NCBI GenBank assembly: GCA_963650165.1 | Contig: CAVJKX010000013.1 | Coordinates: forward strand, 1 to 51,582 | Origin: F23-B02 sp963650165 | GTDB taxonomy: Bacteria > Bacillota > Clostridia > Oscillospirales > Oscillospiraceae | Direction: 5' to 3' | Length of the DNA: 51,582 nt | Shown: positions 32,210 through 40,415 of the stretch, in pieces | Layout of the letters: the number at the start of each line of letters is the position of its first letter | Numbering within the stretch: the first letter of the stretch is position 1 | Position numbers and translations under genes: made by a program | Notes under the pieces: model-generated | Seen by the model: the letters and a program-made list of their open reading frames with translations, nothing else | Database searches by the model: none | Told to the model about the DNA's origin: nothing

Positions 32210-33486
32210 TAGCAATTCTTTTTATTCTCTTCTTTGTGCTGCTGATCTTGGGTGTTCCCATTGCACTTAGCCTTGCAGCTTCCTCAATCGCAGCATTGTA
32301 TATGCTTGACATCAATCTTATTGTTGTTGCACAGAAAATTTTTGCCGCCATGGATTCCTACAGCCTTATGGCTATTCCCTTCTTTATGATAGCAGGCGGA
32401 CTTTTGGCCGAAGGCGGCGTTTCAAGGCGTTTGACCAACTTTGCCAAATCCCTTGTCGGGTGGCTTCCTGGCGGATTTGCGGTAGTTGTTTTTCTGTCAT
32501 CCGCTTTCTTCGGTGCAATCTCAGGCTCATCGGCCGCAACCGTCGCCGCAATAGGCGCTATCATGGTTCCGGCCATGCTCGAGGACGGATATCCTCTCAA
32601 ATTCTCTCTTGCAACCGTTGCATCAGGCGGTTTTCTCGGCATAATCGTTCCTCCGTCGATACCAATGGTCATTTACGGTCTAGCCGCCGGTGCTCCCGTC
32701 GGAGACGTTTTTATGGGTGGCTTTATACCCGGTTTTATGCTGGCAGGCGGCATGGCCGTTTACTCTGTTATTTGGGCAGCACGCCATCCCGAGCTCGTAA
32801 AACGGCACAAATTTTCCCTCCATGAAGTATGGGTCACTTTTAAAGATGCAATTTGGGCTCTTATCATGCCTATAATCATTCTCGGCGGTATCTACGGCGG
32901 CATATTCAACGCCACGGAAGCCGCTTGCGTCGCAGTTTTCTACGGTCTGCTTGTCGGCATTCTGATTTACAGAGAACTCGACATCAAGCGTATTTGGGGC
33001 ATACTCAGATCATCCATAGTAACTACCGGCATGTTACTGTTCGTTATTGCTGCCGCAACCGTTTTCGGCCTTGTTCTTACAAGAGAAAATGTTCCTCAAG
33101 CAGTTGCAGCATGGATAACGAGCGTCGCAACCACGAAGTTTGCTTTCTGGGCGATGGTAACTGTACTGCTTCTCATTGTCGGTACTTTCATGGATACATG
33201 TCCGGCTGTCATGATCCTGACCCCGATATTCGCTCCGGCTCTTTCGGCATACGGAATAGAACCCGTAGTTTTCGGTGTCGTCATGATCATCAACCTCGGT
33301 ATCGGCCTGTGCACTCCTCCTGTCGGACTCAACCTGTATGTTGCGGCAGGTCTGAAGAAAACAGGTATTAACAACGTTGTATGTAAACACCTGTTCCTGT
33401 ATTTACTGTGTGCTCTGATAGTTCTTGTGCTGCTGATGGCATTCCCGCAGATAATAATGCTTCTGCCTAACGCTGCGCTGAACTGA
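32206..33486 (+). CDS. TRAP transporter large membrane subunit (DctM family)
   Basis: 426 residues, about twelve membrane segments. AIPFFMIAGGLLAEGGVSRRL, SGSSAATVAAIGAIMVPAM and PPSIPMVIYG are DctM hallmarks. ATG 32206 overlaps the DctQ stop (ATGA). Uses Na+-driven transport of a carboxylate. Completes the DctPQM set. Confidence 0.95.
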   Translation: MIAILFILFFVLLILGVPIALSLAASSIAALYMLDINLIVVAQKIFAAMDSYSLMAIPFFMIAGGLLAEGGVSRRLTNFAKSLVGWLPGGFAVVVFLSSAFFGAISGSSAATVAAIGAIMVPAMLEDGYPLKFSLATVASGGFLGIIVPPSIPMVIYGLAAGAPVGDVFMGGFIPGFMLAGGMAVYSVIWAARHPELVKRHKFSLHEVWVTFKDAIWALIMPIIILGGIYGGIFNATEAACVAVFYGLLVGILIYRELDIKRIWGILRSSIVTTGMLLFVIAAATVFGLVLTRENVPQAVAAWITSVATTKFAFWAMVTVLLLIVGTFMDTCPAVMILTPIFAPALSAYGIEPVVFGVVMIINLGIGLCTPPVGLNLYVAAGLKKTGINNVVCKHLFLYLLCALIVLVLLMAFPQIIMLLPNAALN

Positions 33487-33576
33487 TAACCTTCTCCCAC
33501 TGCTGACTCCACAAATAAGGCGCCGGTTGGCGTATGCCGGAACTGCTATTCCTCCGACTGCGTCATATCCCAGCGA

Positions 33577-33617
33577 GCGCGGCGTTTCAAAATGAAACGC
33601 CGCGCATTTTCTTTTTC
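33577..33617 (+). terminator. Terminator of the TRAP operon
   Basis: A 13-bp perfect stem GCGCGGCGTTTCA/TGAAACGCCGCGC is followed by ATTTTCTTTTT. The arms also contain GTTTCA/TGAAAC, so it could double as a regulator site. Confidence 0.85.
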
Positions 33618-33633
33618 TGAAACGCCGGTTTCA
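33618..33633. promoter_or_regulatory. Upstream activator site TGAAACGCCGGTTTCA
   Basis: A 16-bp inverted repeat (TGAAAC-GCCG-GTTTCA) centred about 105 bp upstream of the -24 element, a typical enhancer distance. An additional GTTTCA is at 33710-33715. Confidence 0.65.
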
Positions 33634-33727
33634 CGGCTCCGGCTGCGGCGCGGAGGACGTGCGGCAAAACAGCCTGAATTCAAGGAGTTTCGCGCAAAAT
33701 CAAAGCTATGTTTCACGGCGCTCTGTT

Positions 33728-33745
33728 TTGGCACGGTTTTTGCTT
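33728..33745 (+). promoter_or_regulatory. Sigma-54 (-24/-12) promoter of the PrpF/lyase/hydratase operon
   Basis: TTGGCACGGTTTTTGCTT: TGGCAC then TTGCTT, with GG (33730-33731) and GC (33742-33743) 12 bp apart. This matches the sigma-54 consensus almost perfectly. It lies 46 bp before the ATG at 33791; expected transcription start near 33755. Confidence 0.9.
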
Positions 33746-33790
33746 GTATTAAATATTGAAACCATATTACCACGAAAGAAGTGATATCAA

Positions 33791-34942
33791 ATGTACAGAC
33801 CCGAAGCCGAACGCATCCCCTGCGTTATCATGCGCGGCGGCACGAGCAAGGGCATATACCTTGTGGGCAATCATCTGCCCTCGGATCCCGAGACGCGCGA
33901 CCGCGTTATCCTCTCCATTTTCGGCAGCCCCGACAAGCGTCAGATAGACGGTCTCGGCGGCGCCGATCCGCTGACCAGCAAGCTGGCTATAGTTGACCGC
34001 TCCGAACGCAGCGACGCCGATGTCGATTACACCTTCGGACAGGTGGAGATAAACAGAGCCTGCGTTGACTATTCCTCGAACTGCGGCAACATTTCCTCCG
34101 GCGTCGGTCCCTTCGCGATCGAGCAGGGCATGGTCAAAGCGGTCGAGCCCGTAACGCGCGTGCGCATATACAACACGAATACGAAAAAGGTGTTTGAGGC
34201 CTATGTTCCCGTGAAGGACGGCCGCCCCTGCTATGCAGGCGACTTCAAGATCGACGGAGTTCCCGGAACCGGCGCGCGTATCGGCATAAACATGGCCGGC
34301 ACCATAGGCGCAAAGACCGGCAGTCTCCTCCCCACCGGCAATCCGAAGGATATCATTGAGGTCGACGGTTTCGGCAGGCTGGAGGTGTCCATGTTCGATG
34401 CGGGCAGCCCCATGGTTTTCGTAAGGGCCGCGGATATCGGTCTCAAAGGCACGGAATCTCCGCAGGAGATCGACTCCGACCCGAAAATGCTCGAGCTTCT
34501 GGAAAATATCCGCTGCACGGCATCCGTTATAATGGGCATCGCCCGCGACAGGCAGACGGCACGCGAAAGCATCCGCGCCGTGCCCATGGTCGCCTTCGTC
34601 TCCCCCGCTCAGGACTATTACAGCCATATAAACGGCCGTCTCGTCGAAAAAAGCAGCATAGACTTCGTTTCCCGGGACATGTTCATGGGCATCATGCACA
34701 AGACTTATTCCGGCACCGCCTCCGTCTGCACCGTATGCGCGGCGGCAACGAAGGGCAGCCTCGTCAGCGAAGCGATAGGACACCCGATAGAAAACGGCAA
34801 AGTGCGCATCGGCCACCCCGGCGGCGTTATCGAGGGCGAGGTCGAGGTAACGGACGGCAGGATCACCAAGGCGGTATACGGCCGCACGGCAAGGCGCATA
34901 ATGGAGGGCTATGTTTACGTTCCCCGCGAAATACTCGATTAA
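33791..34942 (+). CDS. PrpF-family isomerase (aconitate / methylitaconate-type delta-isomerase)
   Basis: 383 residues. IMRGGTSKGIYL (about 13-24, PrpF start), SNCGNISSGVGPFAIEQG (about 97-114, the first active-site Cys region), SVCTVCAAATKGSL in the C-terminal half. The family shifts C=C bonds in unsaturated di/tricarboxylates: 2-methylaconitate isomerase (PrpF), aconitate isomerase, 4-oxalomesaconate tautomerase and methylitaconate delta-isomerase. First gene after the sigma-54 promoter; its neighbours (lyase and hydratase) strongly imply a dicarboxylate such as methylitaconate/dimethylmaleate or an aconitate-like substrate. The ribosome site (GAAGTG) is weak. Confidence 0.9.
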   Translation: MYRPEAERIPCVIMRGGTSKGIYLVGNHLPSDPETRDRVILSIFGSPDKRQIDGLGGADPLTSKLAIVDRSERSDADVDYTFGQVEINRACVDYSSNCGNISSGVGPFAIEQGMVKAVEPVTRVRIYNTNTKKVFEAYVPVKDGRPCYAGDFKIDGVPGTGARIGINMAGTIGAKTGSLLPTGNPKDIIEVDGFGRLEVSMFDAGSPMVFVRAADIGLKGTESPQEIDSDPKMLELLENIRCTASVIMGIARDRQTARESIRAVPMVAFVSPAQDYYSHINGRLVEKSSIDFVSRDMFMGIMHKTYSGTASVCTVCAAATKGSLVSEAIGHPIENGKVRIGHPGGVIEGEVEVTDGRITKAVYGRTARRIMEGYVYVPREILD

Positions 34943-34967
34943 ATTATTTTCAAGGAGATATTGAATT

Positions 34968-35882
34968 ATGAGAAACAGTTCTGGCTTTTCCGGCGCGAAA
35001 GCGCTCCGCGAACGACTCAAGAAGCCCGGGATCATAGTCGCTCCCGGCGCATACGACTGCCTTTCCGCCCGGCTTATAGAGCAGGCCGGCTTTGAGGCCG
35101 CATTCATGACCGGCTTCGGTGCGTCCGGCTCCATCCTCGGTCAGCCCGACTACGGCCTCATGACCATGAACGAGATGGCAACGGTATGCGCGAACATGAA
35201 TTATTTCCTCAACATCCCGCTCATCGGCGACATCGACACGGGCTACGGCAATCCTCTGAACGTCGTTCGCACCGTGCGCGAGTTCGAGCGTGCCGGAATG
35301 GCGGCGGTGCACCTTGAGGATCAGGTGTTCCCCAAGCGCTGCGGCCACATGGAAAAGAAGGCCGTTATCCCCATGGAGGAGCATGTCGAGAAGATAAGAG
35401 CCGCCGTTGAAGCGCGTGACGAGATGATGATAATCGCCCGCACCGACGCATACGCAACGCACGGCCTTGACGAGGTTCTGCGCCGTCTCGAGGCCTACCG
35501 TGACGCGGGCGCGGATATCATCTACGCCGACGGGCTCACGAACGTCGAGGCGATGCGCGAGGTCTGCAAGATACAGGGCGCTTACAAGTTCGGCAACCAG
35601 GTCGAGGGCGGCAAGTCTCCCACGCTCAGCTTCGAGGAGCTCGAGGATATAGGCTACGACATCGTCATCTACCCCGTATGCACCGTTCTCGCCGCCGCTC
35701 AGGCGATGCGTACCATGCTCAGCAACCTGCACGACACCCATTCCAACCGGGAGATCATCGAAAAGCACATGGTCACCGGCTTCGGCGAATACAACGACAT
35801 GGTTGGCATGAAGGCACTCACCGACATGGAGAAGGATTTCCAGGTCGATGTATTCAAGAAAAAGCATGCCGAAGAACAGTAA
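34968..35882 (+). CDS. PEP mutase / isocitrate-lyase superfamily lyase (2-methylisocitrate- or dimethylmalate-lyase-like)
   Basis: 304 residues. TIM-barrel lyase: metal-binding region DIDTGYG (Asp88, Asp90), LEDQ (Glu117) and the catalytic KRCGH loop (123-127, Cys125). Mg2+-dependent retro-aldol cleavage of a malate-type acid to a 2-oxoacid and a carboxylate. Known relatives: PrpB (2-methylisocitrate to pyruvate plus succinate) and 2,3-dimethylmalate lyase of Eubacterium barkeri (to pyruvate plus propionate). RBS AAGGAG. Between PrpF and the LeuCD-type hydratase, so it probably cleaves the hydrated product. Confidence 0.9.
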   Translation: MRNSSGFSGAKALRERLKKPGIIVAPGAYDCLSARLIEQAGFEAAFMTGFGASGSILGQPDYGLMTMNEMATVCANMNYFLNIPLIGDIDTGYGNPLNVVRTVREFERAGMAAVHLEDQVFPKRCGHMEKKAVIPMEEHVEKIRAAVEARDEMMIIARTDAYATHGLDEVLRRLEAYRDAGADIIYADGLTNVEAMREVCKIQGAYKFGNQVEGGKSPTLSFEELEDIGYDIVIYPVCTVLAAAQAMRTMLSNLHDTHSNREIIEKHMVTGFGEYNDMVGMKALTDMEKDFQVDVFKKKHAEEQ

Positions 35883-35900
35883 TTTGAAGGAGTGACTGCA

Positions 35901-37166
35901 ATGGGCATGACAATGACCCAAAAGATCCTTGCGATGCACTGCGGCAGAGAGTCGGTCAAGGCCGGCGAGCTCGTGAACGCGAGGCTCGACCTCGTCATGG
36001 GCAGCGACGTCACCTCCCCCATAGCCATAAAGGCCATGGAGCGCTATGGCATGGACACGGTGTTTGATCCCTCGAAGATCGTTCTGGTCATGGATCATTT
36101 TGCTCCGAACAAGGACATTCAGGCGGCGCAGAACTGCGCGATGGTGCGCAAGTTTGCCCGCAAAATGGGTATTGATAATTTCTATGACGGCGGCCGGATG
36201 GGCATTGAGCACGCGCTTTTGCCCGAGCAGGGCTTTGTGGCCCCCGGTGAGCTCATCATAGGCGCGGATTCGCACACCTGCACCTACGGCGCTCTCGGCG
36301 CGTTTTCAACCGGCATCGGCTCGACCGATATGGCGGCAGGAATGTTCTCCGGCATGAGCTGGTTCAAGATACCCTCCGCCATACGGGTGCGGCTGCACGG
36401 CTCGTTTCCGAAAAACGTCGGCGGCAAGGATCTCATTCTCAGCCTCATCGGCATGATAGGCGTTGACGGAGCAAGATATCAGTCGCTGGAATTCTGCGGC
36501 GACGCCGTTGCCGGCATCCCCATGCACGACAGGTTCACCATCTGCAACATGGCTATAGAGGCAGGAGCCAAAAACGGCATATTCCCCGTCGACGGCAGGA
36601 CGATCGAGTACATCTCCGGCAGGGTGAACAGGCCCTATACCATCGTAAACGCAGACCCCGACGCCGAATACAGCCGCACGATCGACATCGATCTGTCCTC
36701 GCTGAAGCCCGTGGTGGCAGCGCCCAATCTGCCGTCGAACGTCAGGGAGGCGGCATCCTTCGAAGGACTGCACATAGACCAGGTCGTCATCGGCTGCTGC
36801 ACGAACGGGCAGATAGGCGATCTGCGCTCCGCGGCCGGCATCATGCGCGGCAGAAAGGTAGCGCCTCACATTCGCTGCATCGTCATTCCCGCGACGTGGG
36901 AGGTCTACCGTCAGGCGATGCGCGAGGGCATAATCGATTGCTTCCTCGACGCGGGCGCTACGGTGTCCATGCCGACCTGTGGTCCCTGCAACGGCGGTCA
37001 CGTCGGCGTTCTGGCCTCGGGCGAACGCTGCGTATCGACCACCAACCGCAACTTCGTCGGCCGAATGGGACCTCCGAGCTCAGAGATATATCTTGCAAGT
37101 CCAGCAGTTGCTGCGGCATCCGCCGTCGCGGGCTGCATAGCCGTACCGGACGCTGAGGAGGTGTGA
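35901..37166 (+). CDS. Aconitase-family hydratase, large subunit (LeuC/DmdA type)
   Basis: 421 residues, the short LeuC/homoaconitase-like large subunit. [4Fe-4S] ligands are Cys299 or 300 in GCCTNG and Cys360/Cys363 in TCGPCNGG. ADSHTCTYGALG (about 114-125) is another signature. Performs stereospecific water addition/removal with the small subunit encoded next. Could be isopropylmalate dehydratase, but no leu genes are present; neighbours instead resemble dimethylmaleate hydratase (DmdAB). ATG 35901 is chosen behind GAAGGAG; GTG 35892 overlaps that site. Confidence 0.92.
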   Translation: MGMTMTQKILAMHCGRESVKAGELVNARLDLVMGSDVTSPIAIKAMERYGMDTVFDPSKIVLVMDHFAPNKDIQAAQNCAMVRKFARKMGIDNFYDGGRMGIEHALLPEQGFVAPGELIIGADSHTCTYGALGAFSTGIGSTDMAAGMFSGMSWFKIPSAIRVRLHGSFPKNVGGKDLILSLIGMIGVDGARYQSLEFCGDAVAGIPMHDRFTICNMAIEAGAKNGIFPVDGRTIEYISGRVNRPYTIVNADPDAEYSRTIDIDLSSLKPVVAAPNLPSNVREAASFEGLHIDQVVIGCCTNGQIGDLRSAAGIMRGRKVAPHIRCIVIPATWEVYRQAMREGIIDCFLDAGATVSMPTCGPCNGGHVGVLASGERCVSTTNRNFVGRMGPPSSEIYLASPAVAAASAVAGCIAVPDAEEV

Positions 37167-37168
37167 TG

Positions 37169-37654
37169 ATGGCGAGCAAGGTATTCAAATACGGAAACAG
37201 CGTCGACACCGACGTCATTCTTCCGGCGCGCTACCTCGCGCTGTACAAAGACGAGGATCTTGCCGCGCACTGCATGGAGGATATCGACGCCGCCTTTGCC
37301 GAAACGGTTGACAGGGGCGATATAATCGTCGCAGGAGAAAACTTCGGCTGCGGCTCATCGCGCGAGCACGCGCCGCTTGCCATAAAGGCCTGCGGCATAA
37401 GCTGTGTCATCGCGGCATCCTTTGCGCGGATATTCTACCGCAATGCGATAAACATCGGGCTCCCGATACTGGAATCTGCGGAGGCCGCCGCCGAGATAAG
37501 TCCCGGTGACTATGTCGAGGTCGATCTCGAAAACGGCATCATACACGATCTGTCCACCAACAAGAAATACTACGCGGGCGGTTTTCCGCCTTTTATCCAG
37601 AAAATGATCGACAAGGGCGGTCTGCTGCCCTATCTGTCGGCCAAAGAACGGTGA
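37169..37654 (+). CDS. Aconitase-family hydratase, small subunit (LeuD/DmdB type)
   Basis: 161 residues. The swivelling domain begins KVFKYGNSVDTDVILPARYL; GENFGCGSSREHAPLA (about 54-69) is the LeuD signature. It closes the active site over the FeS cluster of the large subunit. Start ATG 37169 lies 7 nt after AGGAGG; ATG 37166 and GTG 37163 are alternatives. Adjacent to its partner (2-bp gap), overlapping start context with the glycerate kinase gene. Confidence 0.92.
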   Translation: MASKVFKYGNSVDTDVILPARYLALYKDEDLAAHCMEDIDAAFAETVDRGDIIVAGENFGCGSSREHAPLAIKACGISCVIAASFARIFYRNAINIGLPILESAEAAAEISPGDYVEVDLENGIIHDLSTNKKYYAGGFPPFIQKMIDKGGLLPYLSAKER

Positions 37655-37665
37655 TCGGAGGCAAT

Positions 37666-38907
37666 ATGTCCATATATAACGACGCTATGACGATAATCGA
37701 CAGCGCAATAAAGTCGGCGCTGCCCGACGCAGCCGTCAAGAAGGCTCTGACCGAAGCCGATTTCGGCGGGAGGAAAATTCATCTCGTTGCAATAGGCAAG
37801 GCAGCGTGGCAGATGGCAAACGCGGCATACGAGGAGCTCGGCAGCGGGATCGCCGACGGCATGGTCATAACCAAATACGGCCATTCGGGCGGCCCGATAG
37901 GCGGCTTTGAGATCTTCGAGGCCGGTCATCCGGTACCGGATGAGAATACCTACAGCGCGACCTCGGCCGTTGTCGAAAAGGCAAAGCTGTGGGGCGAGGG
38001 CGACGCGGTCCTGTTTCTCATCTCCGGCGGCGGCTCGGCTCTGTTTGAAATGCCGCTCATTTCGGCGGAGGAGCTCCAGGAGCTGACCAACCAGATGCTC
38101 GCCTGCGGAGCGGACATCGTCGAGATGAACAAGATCCGCAAGCGACTGTCGGCCGTAAAGGGCGGCAGATTTGCCGAGCTGTGCGCTCCGGCGAAGGTGT
38201 ATTCGGTCATACTCTCCGACGTCCTCGGCGACCCTGTGGACATGATAGCCTCGGGCCCTGCCTATCCCGACAGCTCGACCTGCACCGACGCGCTCGGCAT
38301 TGCCGCAAAATATTCGCTGACGCTCTCGTCCGCGGCGCTTTCGTGCCTTAACCGCGAGACGCCGAAAAAGCTCGACAATGTCGAGACCTATATAAGCGGC
38401 AGCGTGCGCCAGCTCTGCGAGTCGGCAAAGCAGCAGTGCGCTCTTCTCGGCTACGAGCCGTTCATTCTCACCGATATGCTCGGCTGCATAGCGCGCGAAG
38501 CGGGCTCGTTTCTTGCCGCGATAGCGAAAACCTATGCCGGCTGCGGCAGGTCGCTTGCGTTTATAGCGGGCGGCGAGACCGTCGTCAGGCTCACCGGCAA
38601 GGGTCTGGGCGGGCGCAATCAGGAACTTGCCCTTTCCGCAGCCGCAGGCATAGACGGGCTGGATAACGTCGCCGTATTCTCCGTCGGCTCGGACGGTACC
38701 GACGGCCCCACCGATGCCGCGGGCGGCTATGTTGACGGCACAACGGCCTCCGTTCTGCGCGAAAGCAGCATAAGCATAGACCGCGTTCTGGCCGAGAACG
38801 ACTCATACCACGCACTTAAAAAGTGCGGCGGACTCATAATCACCGGAAACACCGGCACAAACGTTAACGATCTTTCGGTTCTTCTTATAAGAGCCCCCGA
38901 AAAATAA
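37666..38907 (+). CDS. Glycerate 2-kinase family protein (MOFRL/DUF4147)
   Basis: 413 residues. DUF4147 N-terminal domain with IGKAAWQMANAAYEEL (about 40-55), LISGGGSALFEMP (about 116-128) and KIRKRLSAVKGGRFA; MOFRL C-terminal domain with VRLTGKGLGGRNQELALSAA and GTDGPTDAAGG. Converts D-glycerate to 2-phosphoglycerate with ATP, feeding glycolysis. It follows LeuD-type gene by overlapping readings; ATG 37666 after GGAGG is preferred over GTG 37651. It may handle another hydroxyacid in this operon (inference); no obvious glycerate source enzyme is seen. Confidence 0.9.
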   Translation: MSIYNDAMTIIDSAIKSALPDAAVKKALTEADFGGRKIHLVAIGKAAWQMANAAYEELGSGIADGMVITKYGHSGGPIGGFEIFEAGHPVPDENTYSATSAVVEKAKLWGEGDAVLFLISGGGSALFEMPLISAEELQELTNQMLACGADIVEMNKIRKRLSAVKGGRFAELCAPAKVYSVILSDVLGDPVDMIASGPAYPDSSTCTDALGIAAKYSLTLSSAALSCLNRETPKKLDNVETYISGSVRQLCESAKQQCALLGYEPFILTDMLGCIAREAGSFLAAIAKTYAGCGRSLAFIAGGETVVRLTGKGLGGRNQELALSAAAGIDGLDNVAVFSVGSDGTDGPTDAAGGYVDGTTASVLRESSISIDRVLAENDSYHALKKCGGLIITGNTGTNVNDLSVLLIRAPEK

Positions 38908-38922
38908 ACAGGAGGAAATAAA

Positions 38923-40347
38923 ATGGCAAAGTACAATAAAGTCAGCCCCGAGATCGCCGAGCAGCTTCGCGCCGTCGTCGGCGAGGGACGTTTTTACTAC
39001 GGCAGCGACGTTGAAGAGCGCTTTTCGCATGACGAGATGCCCATATACGGCAAGGCATTCCCCGAGGCCGTCTGCATAGTCGAGAGCACGCAGGAGGTCT
39101 CCGAGATCATGAAGCTGTGCAACGACAACCTCATTCCCGTCACTCCGCGCGGCGCGGGCACCGGTCTTGTCGGCGGCGCGGTCCCCATCGCGGGCGGCGT
39201 TGTCATCTGCATGGAACGCATGAACAAGATCCTTTCCTATGACATGAACAACCTCGTCGTGCACACGCAGGTGGGCGTCCTGCTCAAGGATCTCGCCGCC
39301 GATGCCGAGGAGCACGGCCTCATGTATCCTCCCGATCCCGGCGAAAAGACCGCGACTCTCGGCGGCAACGTCTCCACCAATGCAGGCGGCATGAGAGCCG
39401 TAAAATACGGCGTAACGCGCGACTACGTTCTTGCGATGAAGGTCGTTCTCACGAGCGGCGAAGTGCTTGAGATCGGCAAGACCGTTTTCAAGACCAGCTC
39501 CGGCTACAGCCTGCTGCACCTCATCATCGGCTCCGAGGGCACCCTCGGCATCATCACCGAGCTCACTCTCAAGCTCGTCCCAAAGCCCAAGATGGACGTC
39601 AGCCTCATTCTTCCGTTCAAAGACGTTGCCAGCTGCATAGCCACCGTTCCCAAGATAAAGCTTGCAAATCTCGATCCCCAGTCGATCGAATACATGGACG
39701 CGGATATAATCGAGACCTCCACTGCATATACGGGCAATCAGATCTTCCCCAAGGAGTGCAGCGGCGAGCACGTCGGCGCATGCATTCTCGTTACCTTCGT
39801 CGGCAACAGCGAGGAGGACCTCGACAGCCGCATGGAGGGTCTGGCGGCAGTCGCCGAGGAGGCCGGTGCTCTGGACGTTCTCGTTGTTGACTCGCCGACG
39901 CTCAAGAAAGAGGTTTGGGCGGCGAGAAGCTCGTTCCTCACGGCCATCGAGACGAGCACCAGGCTCGTTGACGAACTGGACGTTGTCGTTCCCGTTGACC
40001 GCATCGCCGAATTCCTGCTGTTCACCTGCAAGGTGAGCGAGGAGGTCGGCATCCAGCTGCGCAACTACGGCCACGCCGGCGACGGCAACCTGCATGTTTA
40101 CACATGCAGCAACGACCTTCCCGAGGAGGAGTTCAAGCGCCGCGTGAAGATCATCATGGACAAGGCCTATCCCAAGTGCAAGGAGTTCGGCGGTCAGGTC
40201 TCCGGCGAGCACGCCATCGGCCACGCCAAGAAGGACTATCTGCGCGATTCCATCGGCGATACCGCCTACCGTCTCATGGGGCAGATCAAGAAGGTATTCG
40301 ACCCCAACGAGATACTCAATCCCGGCAAGACCTGCACGGATATCTGA
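38923..40347 (+). CDS. FAD-linked 2-hydroxyacid dehydrogenase (GlcD / D-lactate dehydrogenase type)
   Basis: 474 residues. FAD-binding PCMH domain (about 35-215; TPRGAGTGLVGGAVP and PPDPGEKTATLGGNVSTNAGG) and a C-terminal FAD-oxidase domain with NYGHAGDGNLHVY and GGQVSGEHAIGHAKK. Oxidises a D-2-hydroxyacid (D-lactate, glycolate or 2-hydroxyglutarate type) to the 2-oxoacid. The next two genes encode EtfB and EtfA, an arrangement seen in ETF-linked and electron-confurcating lactate dehydrogenases such as LctBCD of Acetobacterium woodii. RBS AGGAGG. No membrane domain is present, so it is cytosolic and ETF-dependent. Confidence 0.92.
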   Translation: MAKYNKVSPEIAEQLRAVVGEGRFYYGSDVEERFSHDEMPIYGKAFPEAVCIVESTQEVSEIMKLCNDNLIPVTPRGAGTGLVGGAVPIAGGVVICMERMNKILSYDMNNLVVHTQVGVLLKDLAADAEEHGLMYPPDPGEKTATLGGNVSTNAGGMRAVKYGVTRDYVLAMKVVLTSGEVLEIGKTVFKTSSGYSLLHLIIGSEGTLGIITELTLKLVPKPKMDVSLILPFKDVASCIATVPKIKLANLDPQSIEYMDADIIETSTAYTGNQIFPKECSGEHVGACILVTFVGNSEEDLDSRMEGLAAVAEEAGALDVLVVDSPTLKKEVWAARSSFLTAIETSTRLVDELDVVVPVDRIAEFLLFTCKVSEEVGIQLRNYGHAGDGNLHVYTCSNDLPEEEFKRRVKIIMDKAYPKCKEFGGQVSGEHAIGHAKKDYLRDSIGDTAYRLMGQIKKVFDPNEILNPGKTCTDI

Positions 40348-40363
40348 GCGGAGCAGGCAAAAT

Positions 40364-40388
40364 GCTGCCTCCCTTTTTCGGAGGCAGC
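40364..40388 (+). promoter_or_regulatory. Intercistronic hairpin between GlcD-type and EtfB genes
   Basis: GCTGCCTCC/GGAGGCAGC, a 9-bp perfect stem with loop CTTTTTC and no following T run. Possibly a partial attenuator or mRNA-stabilising element. Confidence 0.5.
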
Positions 40389-40415
40389 ACGGACTATCAA
40401 GAAAAGGAGATCGGT

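Noticed and set aside
35901..37654. Naming the hydratase LeuCD for leucine synthesis
   Set aside because: No leuA or leuB nearby, and the operon is sigma-54-controlled with a lyase and isomerase, which points to catabolism.
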